64,000 nt of DNA from Micromussa lordhowensis (GCA_964020085.1 OZ026604.1:17222058-17286057); one strand, 5' to 3'; counted from the first letter of the stretch, positions 48,701 to 60,264 are shown. Notes: generated from the sequence alone by a model not told the origin. Translations and numbers: made by a program.

Positions 48701-51700
48701 CTCTTCTAATTTGAATATTGAGGAAAACTGTTAGACAAGAGCAAATCCAAGACATAAAATCAACACGAAACTGAACCAGCATGTTCACCACAGAATATTG
48801 AACGAGCGTGTTCATGAATCGAAACAGTGTATTCCTTCTCTGTTTACCTATATCAAACTGAAAGTTCCATCGGGCAGCTTTTTTGGAAAGATTGTGTTCA
48901 CCAGTCGAACCACTAGAGCAAATCCAGTGTTGAAATCTAGCATATCGAACTGAAGATTGAGTCGGCAGTGTTTCCGAACAGAACTGAACGAGCGTGTTTA
49001 TCATACAGTCGAATCCAGTGTTCAAAACACAAATCGGATCTGTTTTGCCACAGAATTAAACGGGTCATGTTCATCAATCAAACTAGCGTGTTCACTTTCA
49101 CTTTGACTTTGCCCATCATATTGAACTGAAAGTTCGACCGAGCAGCGATACATTCCAATACTCTTGATATTCAGGGATTGCGTGATGAACGTTACCGGCC
49201 GGTAAACGTGTTGTAATTTTCTATCGGTAATGTTTGCAACAGAAAGGAACCAAAAATCCGTTATGCTGTATTAATAAACCCCTTATTATAGCACAAATTA
49301 TTTGCTCGTTGGCACTCTATCGATAGGTATACCTAGTTAGTATAATAATTATTAAATAAATACAGTGTAGTATACACGTTGTATTATTATGGGATTCTGC
49401 AAAAGAAGAAGGCCTTGGTAGTAAAATTATAAATTAATATATATGTATTTGTTGTGAGCACTCCTACAATAGACCTTTTTACTGATACGGCGGCCATCTT
49501 GAATTCCGAAGAAATTATGGGATGCCCAGGGGGCAGATGAGAAATCATTAAAAAGAATACTGTGGCGTGATAACTTTTAACAATAATTTTTCGATAATCA
49601 TAGGAACAACTGCCAAATATCGTGACGGAAAGATGTAACGCTTGTAATATTTGTTATGGAATATGAGAGACAAGCAGTAAAAATTTATCCTGAAAGCTGT
49701 GTATACGATAAATTTTCCAGCGATTGCCCCCTCGGCAGCCCATAATTTTTCAGTCAAAACAATAGAATTCAAGATGGCCGCCGTATCGGTAAAAAGGTCT
49801 ATTGTTTAAAACCACTTCTATTATTCTTTGTTTACATTAAAATAATTATATAACTGTATCCTTAAAGGACAAAAGAATATAACCACTACATGTAAATGAT
49901 AATATTACCAAAATTGCAAGAATATCATTCTGTTTATTAGCTTAAGTTTTGTGATCCTCTTTTTTTTAAGTTTTTGACCATACAATTAATATATAGATTT
50001 AGGCCAGCCTAAAAGCGTAGCTCCTGGGCCGGGTTGTTCAGAGCCCGATCAAACTAGCCGAGGATAAAGTAGAATTTTGATTTGAGTTTTGTAACTTTGC
50101 GGTGAGATTTTCTGTATATTGTTTTTGTGTTTTGAATTTTAATGAAAGCAAAATACGCAAAACAAAAGCAGTGAAAAAACTTTGTACAAAAGAAAAGGTT
50201 ATAATTCGGTTAAATTTTAATCCTGGGTTAGCGTTAACCGGCTTCCTACCAACCCTACGCTGTTTACAGCAAGTTAATCCTGACATGAGCCCGCGATCTA
50301 ATCGAAAAAAGCAGCACTTGGGCAGCGGTCAACTTTAAAAAAACACGTGACCTCGATGAGCCCTGAACTTGAGCCCGCGATATGGTCACGTGATACTGGT
50401 CAGCGGATTCCTTGTTTTGACAGGTGTCAATTGACTGCAACATGGATGTCCAAAGGACGCTTTAAACCAAGGGTACATGTGCTCTGTCAACCTACAAGGA
50501 AAGCCCGCGAAAACTGAAGCCTCGTTTTGGTTTACGTGTCAATTGTGGCCGCCATGTTGCGCGACTCCACCACCGTCGTCGTCGTCGTCGTCGTGCGTAC
50601 GCGCCCACGAGCAATACCGCTAGCCATGATACACATGAGAAAATCAGTTCATGGGTTCCCTTCAGTTTCCTAATATGGGTATGGGGCTCCGCTTGGCGGC
50701 CTTCGGCCGCCGGAGCTCCGCTATAATTAAATAGAAACAATGTTGCATCTCAATATTTTTCAATGCAAATCCAGATGCTGAAGTTATAAAGACAGCCAGA
50801 GATGTTTAAATACAATAAGCTCAAGACAATACAGTGATCAGTTAAAATCAAAGTAACACTGTAATTATACTCAGTAGCCTCACCGCTGAGCATCTGTTAA
50901 GTCCATAGCAGTGATGAGATTATCCACAGCATCCTGTTGCTCTCCTAAAAGTAATACAATAATTATGGGGATTAAGTGTTTATTTGCTGACAAATAAAAG
51001 AACAAGTGTTGTTGCATTTGGGATTTAAGAGAAATTACCCCTTCTTATTTTTTCCTTCTACAACTTCTCAGTGTTTTTTAACTAGATGACAATTTGTAGG
51101 ATTAATGTGAATCTATCACTGCAGGCAGGATAAAAATGAATGCTAAAAATCTTACCATACTATGTACATGTATATGTTAGTCCCCTTCTGTAGAAATGGT
51201 ACATGTTTTTAATATTCAGACATTTTAATTTTAGTTTGCCCCAGGGTACAAAACCACTTCTCGCCTTCTGTGTCCTTTTTCAGAAAAAAGTGTTCGAGGA
51301 ACTAAAAGTACAGTAAGACACACAAGACAACAAAATAATATATGTGTTGCATAACATGTAGCAATCTACAATTATAAGTAATTAATGTAATTAACATGAT
51401 ACTTATTTTGTACAATGTACATACCATTTGGAAATTAAATTTTACATCATTTTTAATTAACTATCAATGATAATTATTTCATAATAATAAATAAATGTGC
51501 CGACTCACTAGAGGGTTCCCATTTCTTGTTTTCATTTAAAGGTGCAAAGATGAACTGTCGAAGGTCCTCCATAAAAGGCAGTGCAGTGAACAGGAGGCAC
51601 TGCAGTCAATTGAATGTAATGAAATCAATGTAAAATATGACAAGAAAACAAATTAAAGGACAGTGTGTAAAGTGATTGTTACATATTTGAATACAGTTGG

Positions 51701-53613
51701 CCATGGTGACAAGTTGTGAGAAGAGAGTCAGTAAGCTTGGTTTTCTTTGTACTTATATACATGACTGTATTAATAGGTTTTTGACCTGTGCATGCTGTGA
51801 GTATATTGCAAGAACAGGAGGGTGGTATTAGCAGTTTGCTGAACAACGTGCAACTATACAGCTACAAAACTCTGATTAGAATTAATTTTCCACAACTCAC
51901 TTGAAAGATACATGCATGTGTCTAGGGGTAGGGTCTTAGTTGATGCTTGTAGCAAACAGGAAGAGATGGCAATAACCATAAAATAATGTAAAGTATCAGG
52001 GCTGTCAACAAGGGCCATAACCCGTAACATCTGGTATAGCTGAGTATGTTTCATGAGCCCTTGATGTTACGGGTGAACTGGCCTGTAGTTGATACAATTC
52101 ACCCACAAAGTAATAAGTTTGCTATGGGTTTGAAGATCAAGGCTACAGATGAATAAAAACTTAATGACAGCTCTGAAGTACCATATTTATTTGCCTATAA
52201 GCCAATCGATTTTTGCACCAAATTTAACTGGGAACTAGTTAAATTTCTACAAGGGGTTCAGCTTGTAGTCAAATATTTTTGCAAATGAAAAATTTTCTAA
52301 TGCTGCAAGAGCTTCAATTGAATATTTATATTTGGCTATAAGCTGGGCGATTATCAAAGAACACAAATTACTGGTAGTTTGCATACAAAAATCATTGCAG
52401 TTGGTTATAACATTTTATTCAAGTGGTGGCTCCTGAAGGAGCCGTTTTGTTTTGGTGACTTCACAAATGAAGTTTTCAGTCATCGTCTTCTTCCCTGTCA
52501 GTTTCAAACTTGAGGAGGTTGCTGGGCCAGGGTTGTCTTAGTTTGAAAGCTGATGGCATGGCGCTTTTTCCAATTCTGGATAACTTTGAAAGAGCATGTG
52601 ATTGTTTGAGACAGGATTCTGAACTCAGGTGATGTTTTAAATTAAGAACAGCGATGTTGCACGGGTCGGCTTTATTTCGTTTGTGTAACGCTGGAAGTTA
52701 ATCGAAGGTTCAGTTTTAACAGATCATTTAAGCTGGTAGAATTTACCTATCTACATTGTAAGGATCTGGATCTCACTGGGAACACAATGCCGACAGGGGC
52801 AAAAATGATATGCTATTTAAGGATCAAGAACCTCAAAAACCCTACCCTCTCCCGTGGCACATACAGTACCTATATAGCCCATAATATGGGAGTACCCCCT
52901 TCCCCCCCCCCCCCCCGGGGGCCTGGCTCAAGGGAAATGCTTCAGTTATAGTTTCATACATACACAATGTACCTCATAGTCCTGCTTAATGTGTGGAGAC
53001 AGGAAACCCAGCTTTGGAGCAGCATTCTTTTGTCGACAATATCTTACAATTGCCACAGTGTTGAGTTCATACATGCCATTTATAAATGATGACAGTGCAA
53101 CTGCTGCATGCTGAAAAATCCAAACAATTGAATGTTAAACTCATCCCATCTGATTACCACCACTGTAAATGTACTTTAACAAGAGTTAACCTACAGGCTG
53201 TACAAATAGCTTTTTGTAATGGACAATTCCCTCTACGAGATTATTATCTGCAGGGAATCATGGTAGTTGTATTCATCATCTTGGACTGGATATTTATCTT
53301 GACAAATACATTGTACAACAACCATGATAGTCTTAAGACAGGGCTTCCGGAATTATTCATTTTTTTCAGCAAATTATGCACTATTTTTTGGCGAATTGTA
53401 CGCCCAAAATCCCTAATTATGCGCAAATTATGCAAATTGCGCAATATTTTTTTAGCGAAAAATTTCAATTCTTTTAATTTATTAACCTTATCAGCAAGGG
53501 TTTTTTAAAACAATTTGAGGTATCAAATCAACAGTTTAATTAAAGTGGTACTATGATCAAATTTTTACCCCTTGTTTTTTTGAGTGTATCACATAGCATT
53601 CCATGAAAGAATC

Positions 53614-53648
<35 letters not shown>

Positions 53649-54265
53649 GTACCGGAGATATTTAAGTTTGAAAAATGGGTAAAATATGCAAATGAGATAA
53701 CCGATGACGTCATTTACTCAACCCAATATTATATTGAGTATATAAATAGAACTATCTTGGCCAAATTGCAGTGCGAATCATTGAAACTTGGCAGGCTAAT
53801 AGTTCTACAGGAAACACACCTATCGCTATAAAAAATTCCGTTGCCATGGCAATTCACTCTTTTCCAGTCCGCACCCACTTAATTTCAATATGTTGGTGAT
53901 TTTCAGCTTGGAAATGTTAAACAGGGCCACAAAGTCGAGCTAACATATTTATAGGCTTGCTGGATCATGCATATAAAGTGCTGTTAGCAAATATCAAAAT
54001 GGAACGCCAAAGGTGGCCAGAAAAGTTTTTAATATGGGGGAGGTCTGGAACCCAGTTTGTTGCCATGGTAACAAAACTGTTGAGCTCATATTGTGGAGCA
54101 TATTTAGTAGAACCTTGCTGCAAAAAATCAAACATTTCTGAAACAAATTGGCTGAGATATCTCTTTTCATCATATTTGAACAAAATCTGGTTGAGTGTAT
54201 GACGTCATCACTTGGCTAATTTGCATATTTTAAAAACTTGAATATCTTTGGAACGAAAAGAGATC

Positions 54266-54299
<34 letters not shown>

Positions 54300-54399
54300 C
54301 AGTCCACTTTTTTATGTTTCAAAATGGCTTAAAAAGGAAAGGTACGATTTTCGTCATAGTACCACTTTAAAGCATTCAATGCTTTTTTAATGCTTTTTA

Positions 54400-54439
<40 letters not shown>

Positions 54440-55982
54440 ATAGTGACAGGTTTGATTAACTAGCCAAAAAAAATTTTTTCACTAGTCAGACGCAGACACA
54501 TGTTACAGTGACGTGAATAAAAAATTCTCCCAGACTGATAAGTACAAAGTTTTCTAGCCCTTGATTCTCACACTGAACTGCCATCAAAACTTCCAAACTG
54601 GCGCCACTGAAAAAAATTGTAGTCTTTCAAAATACCAATTCATGATTTTCACGAACTAAATACTGTGTTACACCTTAGCCCTATACACTGTACATTGCAA
54701 ATATAGGCATACATGTAGATGTTATAATTATAGGTGTCGCTCAACAACGAAAATCAAAGTTCTCACTTCCGTGAGAAATTCTCACAGAACTTCGATGTGA
54801 ACTCACCGCCGATTGCTCATAAACAATTCTCATGAACAATTCTCACGATTTCACATGAAAAAATAATTTGTTCCATTTTAACTTTACAAGTTGAAAACAT
54901 AGGCATTGATATTATACCGGCATCATTCACATTTTCGAACTGTGAGTTTTTTTAATTTTTTGAAAGCATACGTGACCTCCAGTGCGCATGAAACATGATG
55001 TTTCGCATGGATTCATGCATGACTAATAATTAGCGGCAGGCAGTTTGTTTGTCGCTCGTCGCTTTTACTAAGGGGAAAAACAAACAAAAAAGGCAATCAT
55101 TCTTTCGCACTTTAGTAATTTAACTGGCGGTGGCTATTTGCTATCATGGGAAAAAATATTCCCTGCATCTCTCAAGGTGTGAAAAAAGCATAGCTTATAA
55201 ATAGATTTTTTCGAAATTTTCCAACATTATGCACCATTATGCGTTTTTTTCGGAATTATACGAATTATGAGCTCAGAGCTGAATTATACGATTTCGCATC
55301 GGCGCATAATTCCGGAAGCCCTGTTTAGAGGTTTGTCACCTGGACAACTTGCTTATGGACAGGATGAGCATACGTGCAGTTCCATGCTTCTCAAACCATT
55401 CATTAGTAAGTTTTCCAGCATAATTATAATGACACCACTTTTTGACCCTTCAGGGATAGGTATTGATTAACTGTTGTAGCATGTGACCTGGAAAAGCTCA
55501 TTTTTGAAGCCAACTGCCCTAAAAAAAACTACCATGATAGTCACTCCATGTGCACAGGTGTGTCTCATAGAGAGAACTGACCATTAGCTTGGATGTTTTA
55601 TATTTAATGCATATTAATTCATTTTATAAAATAACTGAGCCACTACGCGCACTCTCATTGACCAGTCAATAGGTGTGTTTAGATGAGAGTATGTAAACAC
55701 GGTTGTGACGTTTAGATTCGCGCGTATTCCTCAAAAGTTACGCAAACCCGAGATGTAGTCAAGGGTTTGTCTAACTGTCTCGAATTCTCCCAACCTTCCT
55801 CATGTTTAGATGAGGCTATGTAAACATGGAAAAAGTGCTCTATTGTTTAAGCAATAAGGTGGTGGTGTAATAATTAACTACCTGGTCACCTGGCTGAGGA
55901 ACAAAAGCTACAACATTCTCGCTTACGTACTGGTATCTTTTAATCTGTAAAAGAAATTATATATACATATTATTTTTTCGGA

Positions 55983-56013
<31 letters not shown>

Positions 56014-56055
56014 CACGACCCTCCGTGATCTAGTCGGATGCTCTACCACTGAGCT

Positions 56056-56094
<39 letters not shown>

Positions 56095-56325
56095 ATTGAC
56101 TGGAACCGCATCGCGCGGCTACACAGCCACGTGCTGGCTCATATGAACTCACTAACAGCATCGCGCTGTCACATTAATGCATCACATATGAACTCACTAA
56201 CGGCATCACGCCGTCACATTAAGGCATATCAAGATGCGTCCAACCAACCTCCTAAGTGAGTATACTAACAGAGAAATAACAACAACATGAAATTACATAA
56301 ATTCTAGGAGACACGTAGACTCGGA

Positions 56326-56356
<31 letters not shown>

Positions 56357-56398
56357 CACGACCCTCCGTGATCTAGTCGGATGCTCTACCACTGAGCT

Positions 56399-56437
<39 letters not shown>

Positions 56438-56667
56438 ATTGACTGGAACCGCATCGCGCGGCTACACAGCCACGTGCTGGCTCATATGAACTCACTAACA
56501 GCATCGCGCTGTCACATTATGCATCACATATGAACTCACTAACGGCATCACGCCGTCACATTAAGGCATATCAAGATGCGTCCAACCAACCTCCTAAGTG
56601 AGTATACTAACAGAGAAATAACAACAACATGAAATTACATAAATTCTAGGAGACACGTAGACTCGGA

Positions 56668-56698
<31 letters not shown>

Positions 56699-56740
56699 CA
56701 CGACCCTCCGTGATCTAGTCGGATGCTCTACCACTGAGCT

Positions 56741-56779
<39 letters not shown>

Positions 56780-57010
56780 ATTGACTGGAACCGCATCGCG
56801 CGGCTACACAGCCACGTGCTGGCTCATATGAACTCACTAACAGCATCGCGCTGTCACATTAATGCATCACATATGAACTCACTAACGGCATCACGCCGTC
56901 ACATTAAGGCATATCAAGATGCGTCCAACCGACCTCCTAAGTGAGTATACTAACAGAGAAATAACAACAACATGAAATTACATAAATTCTAGGAGACATG
57001 TAGACTCGGA

Positions 57011-57041
<31 letters not shown>

Positions 57042-57083
57042 CACGACCCTCCGTGATCTAGTCGGATGCTCTACCACTGAGCT

Positions 57084-57122
<39 letters not shown>

Positions 57123-57352
57123 ATTGACTGGAACCGCATCGTGCGGCTACACAGCCACGTGCTGGCTCATATGAACTCACTAACAGCATCGCGCTGTCAC
57201 ATTATGCATCACATATGAACTCACTAACGGCATCACGCCGTCACATTAAGGCATATCAAGATGCGTCCAACCAACCTCCTAAGTGAGTATACTAACAGAG
57301 AAATAACAACAACATGAAATTACATAAATTCTAGGAGACACGTAGACTCGGA

Positions 57353-57383
<31 letters not shown>

Positions 57384-57425
57384 CACGACCCTCCGTGATC
57401 TAGTCGGATGCTCTACCACTGAGCT

Positions 57426-57464
<39 letters not shown>

Positions 57465-57695
57465 ATTGACTGGAACCGCATCGCGCGGCTACACAGCCAC
57501 GTGCTGGCTCATATGAACTCACTAACAGCATCGCGCTGTCACATTAATGCATCACATATGAACTCACTAACGGCATCACGCCGTCACATTAAGGCATATC
57601 AAGATGCGTCCAACCAACCTCCTAAGTGAGTATACTAACAGAGAAATAACAACAACATGAAATTACATAAATTCTAGGAGACACGTAGACTCGGA

Positions 57696-57726
<31 letters not shown>

Positions 57727-57768
57727 CACGACCCTCCGTGATCTAGTCGGATGCTCTACCACTGAGCT

Positions 57769-57807
<39 letters not shown>

Positions 57808-58038
57808 ATTGACTGGAACCGCATCGCGCGGCTACACAGCCACGTGCTGGCTCATATGAACTCACTAACAGCATCGCGCTGTCACATTAATGCATCACAT
57901 ATGAACTCACTAACGGCATCACGCCGTCACATTAAGGCATATCAAGATGCGTCCAACCAACCTCCTAAGTGAGTATACTAACAGAGAAATAACAATAACA
58001 TGAAATTACATAAATTCTAGGAGACACGTAGACTCGGA

Positions 58039-58069
<31 letters not shown>

Positions 58070-58111
58070 CACGACCCTCCGTGATCTAGTCGGATGCTCT
58101 ACCACTGAGCT

Positions 58112-58150
<39 letters not shown>

Positions 58151-58265
58151 ATTGACTGGAACCGCATCGCGCGGCTACACAGCCACGTGCTGGCTCATAT
58201 GAACTCACTAACAGCATCGGTTCATGTGAGCCAGCACGTGGCTGTGTAGCCGCGCGATGCGGTTC

Positions 58266-58299
<34 letters not shown>

Positions 58300-58341
58300 A
58301 GCTCAGTGGTAGAGCATCCGACTAGATCACGGAGGGTCGTG

Positions 58342-58372
<31 letters not shown>

Positions 58373-58603
58373 TCCGAGTCTACGTGTCTCCTAGAATTTA
58401 TATAATTTCATGTTGTTGTTATTTCTCTGTTAGTATACTCACTTAGGAGGTTGGTTGGACGCATCTTGACATGCCTTAATGTGACGGCGTGATGCCGTTA
58501 GTGAGTTCATATGTGATGCATTAATGTGACAGCGCGATGCTGTTAGTGAGTTCATATGAGCCAGCACGTGGCTGTGTAGCCGCGCGATGCGGTTCCAGTC
58601 AAT

Positions 58604-58642
<39 letters not shown>

Positions 58643-58684
58643 AACTCAGTGGTAGAGCATCCGACTAGATCACGGAGGGTCGTG

Positions 58685-58715
<31 letters not shown>

Positions 58716-60264
58716 TCAGAGTCTACGTGTCTCCTAGAATTTATGTAATTTCATGTTGTTGTTATTTCTCTGTTAGTATATTATTTTTTATTTAATTTAA
58801 TTCAAACACAACTTAAAATTCCGATAGTTAAAGCCATGGGCTTCAATATTTTTGTTCTAAAGTTTTTTTGGGTGGGCTCATTAAAACAATAATTATTAAC
58901 AATAAGTTTTATGGGGGAGGGGTGGGAGGGTGAAGGGGGTTGGTAACTACTCAAAAGTTTCAGCTCTCTAACTGGTAACTACATGTAAGAATTTACAGAA
59001 AATATGGCAAACAACAACAAACCGATCAAAGACATTTATCAGTTTGAATTAACCAGTCAAATTAAAGTAGAGTATGTCATATACATTGTATCAAAGGATT
59101 TGTTATTCATCGGGGTACCTCAGTGGAATCTGACAAGACTCCCTCATAAGGGATTACTTAATGAGTAAGTGAGAGAGGGCCTGTGTGTTCAATTAGTCTA
59201 CATGACTGTACAAGTACACATGTAGATACCAAGCTGAGGATAAAAAGATTAGCACATCAACAAAATCCATGGGAATTACTTAACACCACTATGTCCAAAC
59301 AGCAGGGAAAATTTTTTTTGGTTTTCTGTTGAAACAAAACAAGCTGGACATGTAGACGTTTTAACTTAATTAACCACCTACATTTTCATTTGAAGTAAAA
59401 CACAGCACAGACAAACATCTTTCTGTGGGAAGCTTCATGCTCTCCTTGTCAATCTTGGTCAACGGAACAATTGTTTTACCATAGCGATAACCTAGTGTGC
59501 AGCAGGAAGAAGGTTAATATGTAACAAGCAATTGAAAGAATAGCTATGAACATGAACATCATTCACAAGCTTTTTCCATAAAATAATTTTATTCAATACT
59601 GCACCTTGTGCAACGTTTTCTTTGTCAACTTCAGTATCATCTTCATCATTCAAGTGATGAGACCTCTGCATTTGTACCTCCATTGTATCAGGGTTTGGTG
59701 ACATTTGCGACACAGCTGACAACTTCTTCCATGATGCCAATTTTTCCTCCTTAACCTTAAATGTTAAGGAGCATATATACAAAATCACTTCTGAAGTAAT
59801 GTAACTGTCTCTGATAGAGCTGCACATGAAACGTTGTTTCAATTTGAATTCATAAAATATTTTTATCATTTAATTATCTTACCTACTTCACTACATTCTA
59901 CCATTTGTGACATTTTAAACTTTTTTTACTGTTAGAAACAAATATTTATGCTAATTTTGTAGTTTTTACTCACACTTGAAAATGATCTTGGACAGTTGAA
60001 ACATTGTGACTCTTTATTGTTAGTTTTTATTGCAAAAAAAGATTTTTACAAGTTGTATGCATGGAACTGGCAAGTGTTTTTAAGGAATCTGGGATACTTA
60101 CTATCCAGTACTTCAGCTTTGTTAGGATTAAAAATTTCAAAGAACTGGACAGGTGTTAATTATTGCACTTTAGTTACCCTCAAATATCCATAGACGTTTA
60201 TTTTCAACTGTGAGCCAATTTCTAGGGGTCCTCTGAAGACTGTGGTTTGTTTGATTGATCTTGT
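42525..60264 (-). CDS. XRCC5: Ku80 (XRCC5), core and C-terminal region; N-terminus beyond window
   Basis: Exons in order are 60178-60264, 59605-59755, 59382-59491, 55882-55944, 52973-53110, 51509-51599, 50884-50944, 47838-47913, 47593-47660, 46796-46856, 46145-46212, 45242-45341, 44810-44882, 44343-44455, 43878-43974, 43043-43110 and 42525-42596. They give 499 in-frame codons. Ku80 with Ku70 forms the ring that loads on DNA ends in non-homologous end joining. Landmarks collinear with human Ku80 are GPLEIGSQLKI, NDEDDTEV, GYRYG, FVPQPGDQ, HAAVALSSFI, FMEDLRQFIF, NPVRQRVFQ and CIQHRALNP, then the C-terminal helical domain (VGTVDPVGDFRALI, RGHEFWLLL). The tail EDADDL resembles the start of the DNA-PKcs-binding motif; a GT donor follows Leu, so a few final residues lie on an unplaced exon. 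The N-terminal vWA domain is off the right edge. Confidence 0.93.
43462..43696. mobile_element. Small TTAA-flanked MITE
   Basis: The 227-bp body 43466-43692 has termini AGGAGCTGTGTCACGG and CCGTGACGTAGCCCCT between perfect TTAA sites. Its ends resemble those of the 19053-19414 element (AGGGACACTGTCACGG). It lies in a Ku80 intron. Confidence 0.75.
44109..44133 (+). repeat. Poly-G tract
   Basis: An almost pure run of G (about 20 nt after GGGTGGG) lies in a Ku80 intron. Comparable tracts are poly-G at 20255-20274 and poly-C at 52900-52916. These are candidates for G-quadruplex formation and for assembly or length error. Confidence 0.8.
45723..45832. repeat. Palindromic repeat with AATTATTCCACGAG arms
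   Basis: The arms AATTATTCCACGAGCGCGCG, then TTGGATATGAGATGAT, pair with ATCATCTCGTATCCAA and CGCACTTGTTGG-type sequence ending GTGGAATAATT, with small mismatches. The sequence to about 46075 resembles 15400-15480 (GAATTGCATTATCC), so the palindrome heads a dispersed repeat. Confidence 0.7.
47160..47430. mobile_element. SINE-like dispersed repeat
   Basis: It contains TTCTTGGGTAAGATACTTCA, CACCCAGGTGTATAAATGG, GGGGGTAACCC and ACTAGCATCCCATCCAGG in order, ending GCCTGATGGGCCACTTG. I recognise this block from memory as a common short interspersed repeat in invertebrate and other deuterostome-like genomes. No pol III head was identified. The overlapping open frame is not a gene. Confidence 0.5.
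48630..49180. repeat. Degenerate tandem repeat of GAACNAGCGTGTTC units
   Basis: Two alternating words recur: GAACGAGCGTGTTCA (about 48638, 48799, 48987, 49085 with variants) and AACTGAAAGTTCNANCGGGCAGC-like blocks (about 48666, 48857, 49130). This suggests three decayed units of roughly 180-250 bp in a Ku80 intron. The minus-strand frame of 110 codons through it shows NTLVQF repeats and is not supported as a gene. Confidence 0.5.
49466..49805. mobile_element. MITE with 38-bp terminal inverted repeats
   Basis: ACAATAGACCTTTTTACTGA at the left and TCGGTAAAAAGGTCTATTGT at the right, each continuing into CGGCGGCCATCTTGAATTC or its complement, form near-perfect inverted repeats around a 340-bp element in a Ku80 intron. 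Confidence 0.8.
49987..50724. mobile_element. Dispersed repeat, 738-bp copy
   Basis: It matches 25816-26516 almost base for base. The differences seen are a few substitutions (CTAATCG against CTGATCA near 50300), one fewer GTC unit, and about 45 extra bases near 50474-50525 that the other copy lacks. It lies in a Ku80 intron. Confidence 0.85.
53339..55323. mobile_element. TIR element in a Ku80 intron, containing a younger insertion
   Basis: CAGGGCTTCCGGAATTAT at the left is exactly inverted at the right (ATAATTCCGGAAGCCCTG). Inner sequence near both ends repeats AATTATGCGC-like words. CAGGG termini suggest a hAT-type element, but no clear 8-bp target duplication was seen. A TTAA element at 53540-54370 lies inside it. 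No transposase is visible. Confidence 0.65.
53540..54370. mobile_element. TTAA-flanked element nested in 53339-55323
   Basis: The 823-bp body 53544-54366 has termini AGTGGTACTATGA and TCATAGTACCACT (TCGTCATAGTACCACT at the right) between perfect TTAA sites. TGATGACGTCAT and a related GTATGACGTCATCA occur near the two ends, extending the inverted symmetry. A truncated relative lies at 14992-15200. Confidence 0.8.
55992..56063 (-). tRNA. tRNA-like sequence, array copy 1
   Basis: The cloverleaf fits: acceptor TCTCCAG/CTGGGGC (first pair mismatched), D arm GCTC..GAGC, anticodon arm TCCGA/ACGGA with loop CTAGATC, T arm GTGGG/CCCAT. Box A (TAGCTCAGTGG) and box B (GGTTCAAATCC) are intact. The formal anticodon would be AGA (Ser). 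However, there is no long variable arm and position 37 is T, so a functional tRNA-Ser is unlikely. Confidence 0.5.
56335..56406 (-). tRNA. tRNA-like sequence, array copy 2
   Basis: It is identical by eye to copy 1, with the same A and B boxes and the same T-run terminator. Confidence 0.5.
56677..56748 (-). tRNA. tRNA-like sequence, array copy 3
   Basis: It is identical by eye to copy 1; it lies in a unit with the CCGACC variant downstream. Confidence 0.5.
57020..57091 (-). tRNA. tRNA-like sequence, array copy 4
   Basis: It is identical by eye to copy 1. The unit has a C to T change in the first hairpin loop (GCATCGTGCGG) next to it. Confidence 0.5.
57362..57433 (-). tRNA. tRNA-like sequence, array copy 5
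   Basis: It is identical by eye to copy 1. Confidence 0.5.
57705..57776 (-). tRNA. tRNA-like sequence, array copy 6
   Basis: It is identical by eye to copy 1. Confidence 0.5.
58048..58119 (-). tRNA. tRNA-like sequence, array copy 7
   Basis: It is identical by eye to copy 1. It is the last direct copy before the orientation switch near 58220. Confidence 0.5.
58292..58363 (+). tRNA. tRNA-like sequence, inverted copy 8
   Basis: It has the same 72-nt sequence in opposite orientation. The spacer before it lacks about 13 nt (GTCAATACCCACA) compared with the direct units. Confidence 0.5.
58635..58706 (+). tRNA. tRNA-like sequence, inverted copy 9, D-stem mutated
   Basis: It is as copy 8, except that the D stem reads TAACTC instead of TAGCTC. 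This breaks a stem pair and weakens box A. The terminator context is TTTTTTCAGAG. Confidence 0.45.

Larger units (their letters stand above)
55978..58790. repeat. Tandem array of tRNA-like/hairpin units (7 direct, 2 inverted)
   Basis: Direct units start at 55978, 56321, 56663, 57006, 57348, 57691 and 58034, spaced 342 or 343 bp, and look almost identical. The 342-bp units lack one A in CATTAATGC. The seventh stops near 58219, where the sequence flips into about 1.6 inverted units to about 58790. Read on the minus strand, each direct unit has short hairpins, then a 72-nt tRNA-like sequence, then GGATTTTTTCC, a pol III-type terminator. The array sits in the Ku80 intron between exons 55882-55944 and 59382-59491; its first unit starts 33 bp from the former. 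Confidence 0.9.

Noticed and set aside
55267..55470. Extra Ku80 exon between exons at 55882 and 52973
   Set aside because: The protein joins directly (FVPQPGDQ to HAAVALSS) in phase and matches the family without a gap, so no exon is missing.
55992..56063. Genuine tRNA-Ser(AGA) gene
   Set aside because: Serine tRNAs need a long variable arm. Here it is 5 nt, position 37 is T, and the anticodon stem and first acceptor pair have mismatches.
56068..57972. Repeated 63-codon frames beginning MVSKGQIVGIDWN in the array
   Set aside because: They start in the spacer beside the tRNA-like sequence, are disrupted in the 342-bp units by a single-base indel, and translate the hairpins; non-coding repeat explains them.
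55978..58219. Evenly spaced repeats as a CRISPR-like array
   Set aside because: The whole 343-bp unit is repeated with no unique spacers, and the surroundings are an intron of a eukaryotic gene.
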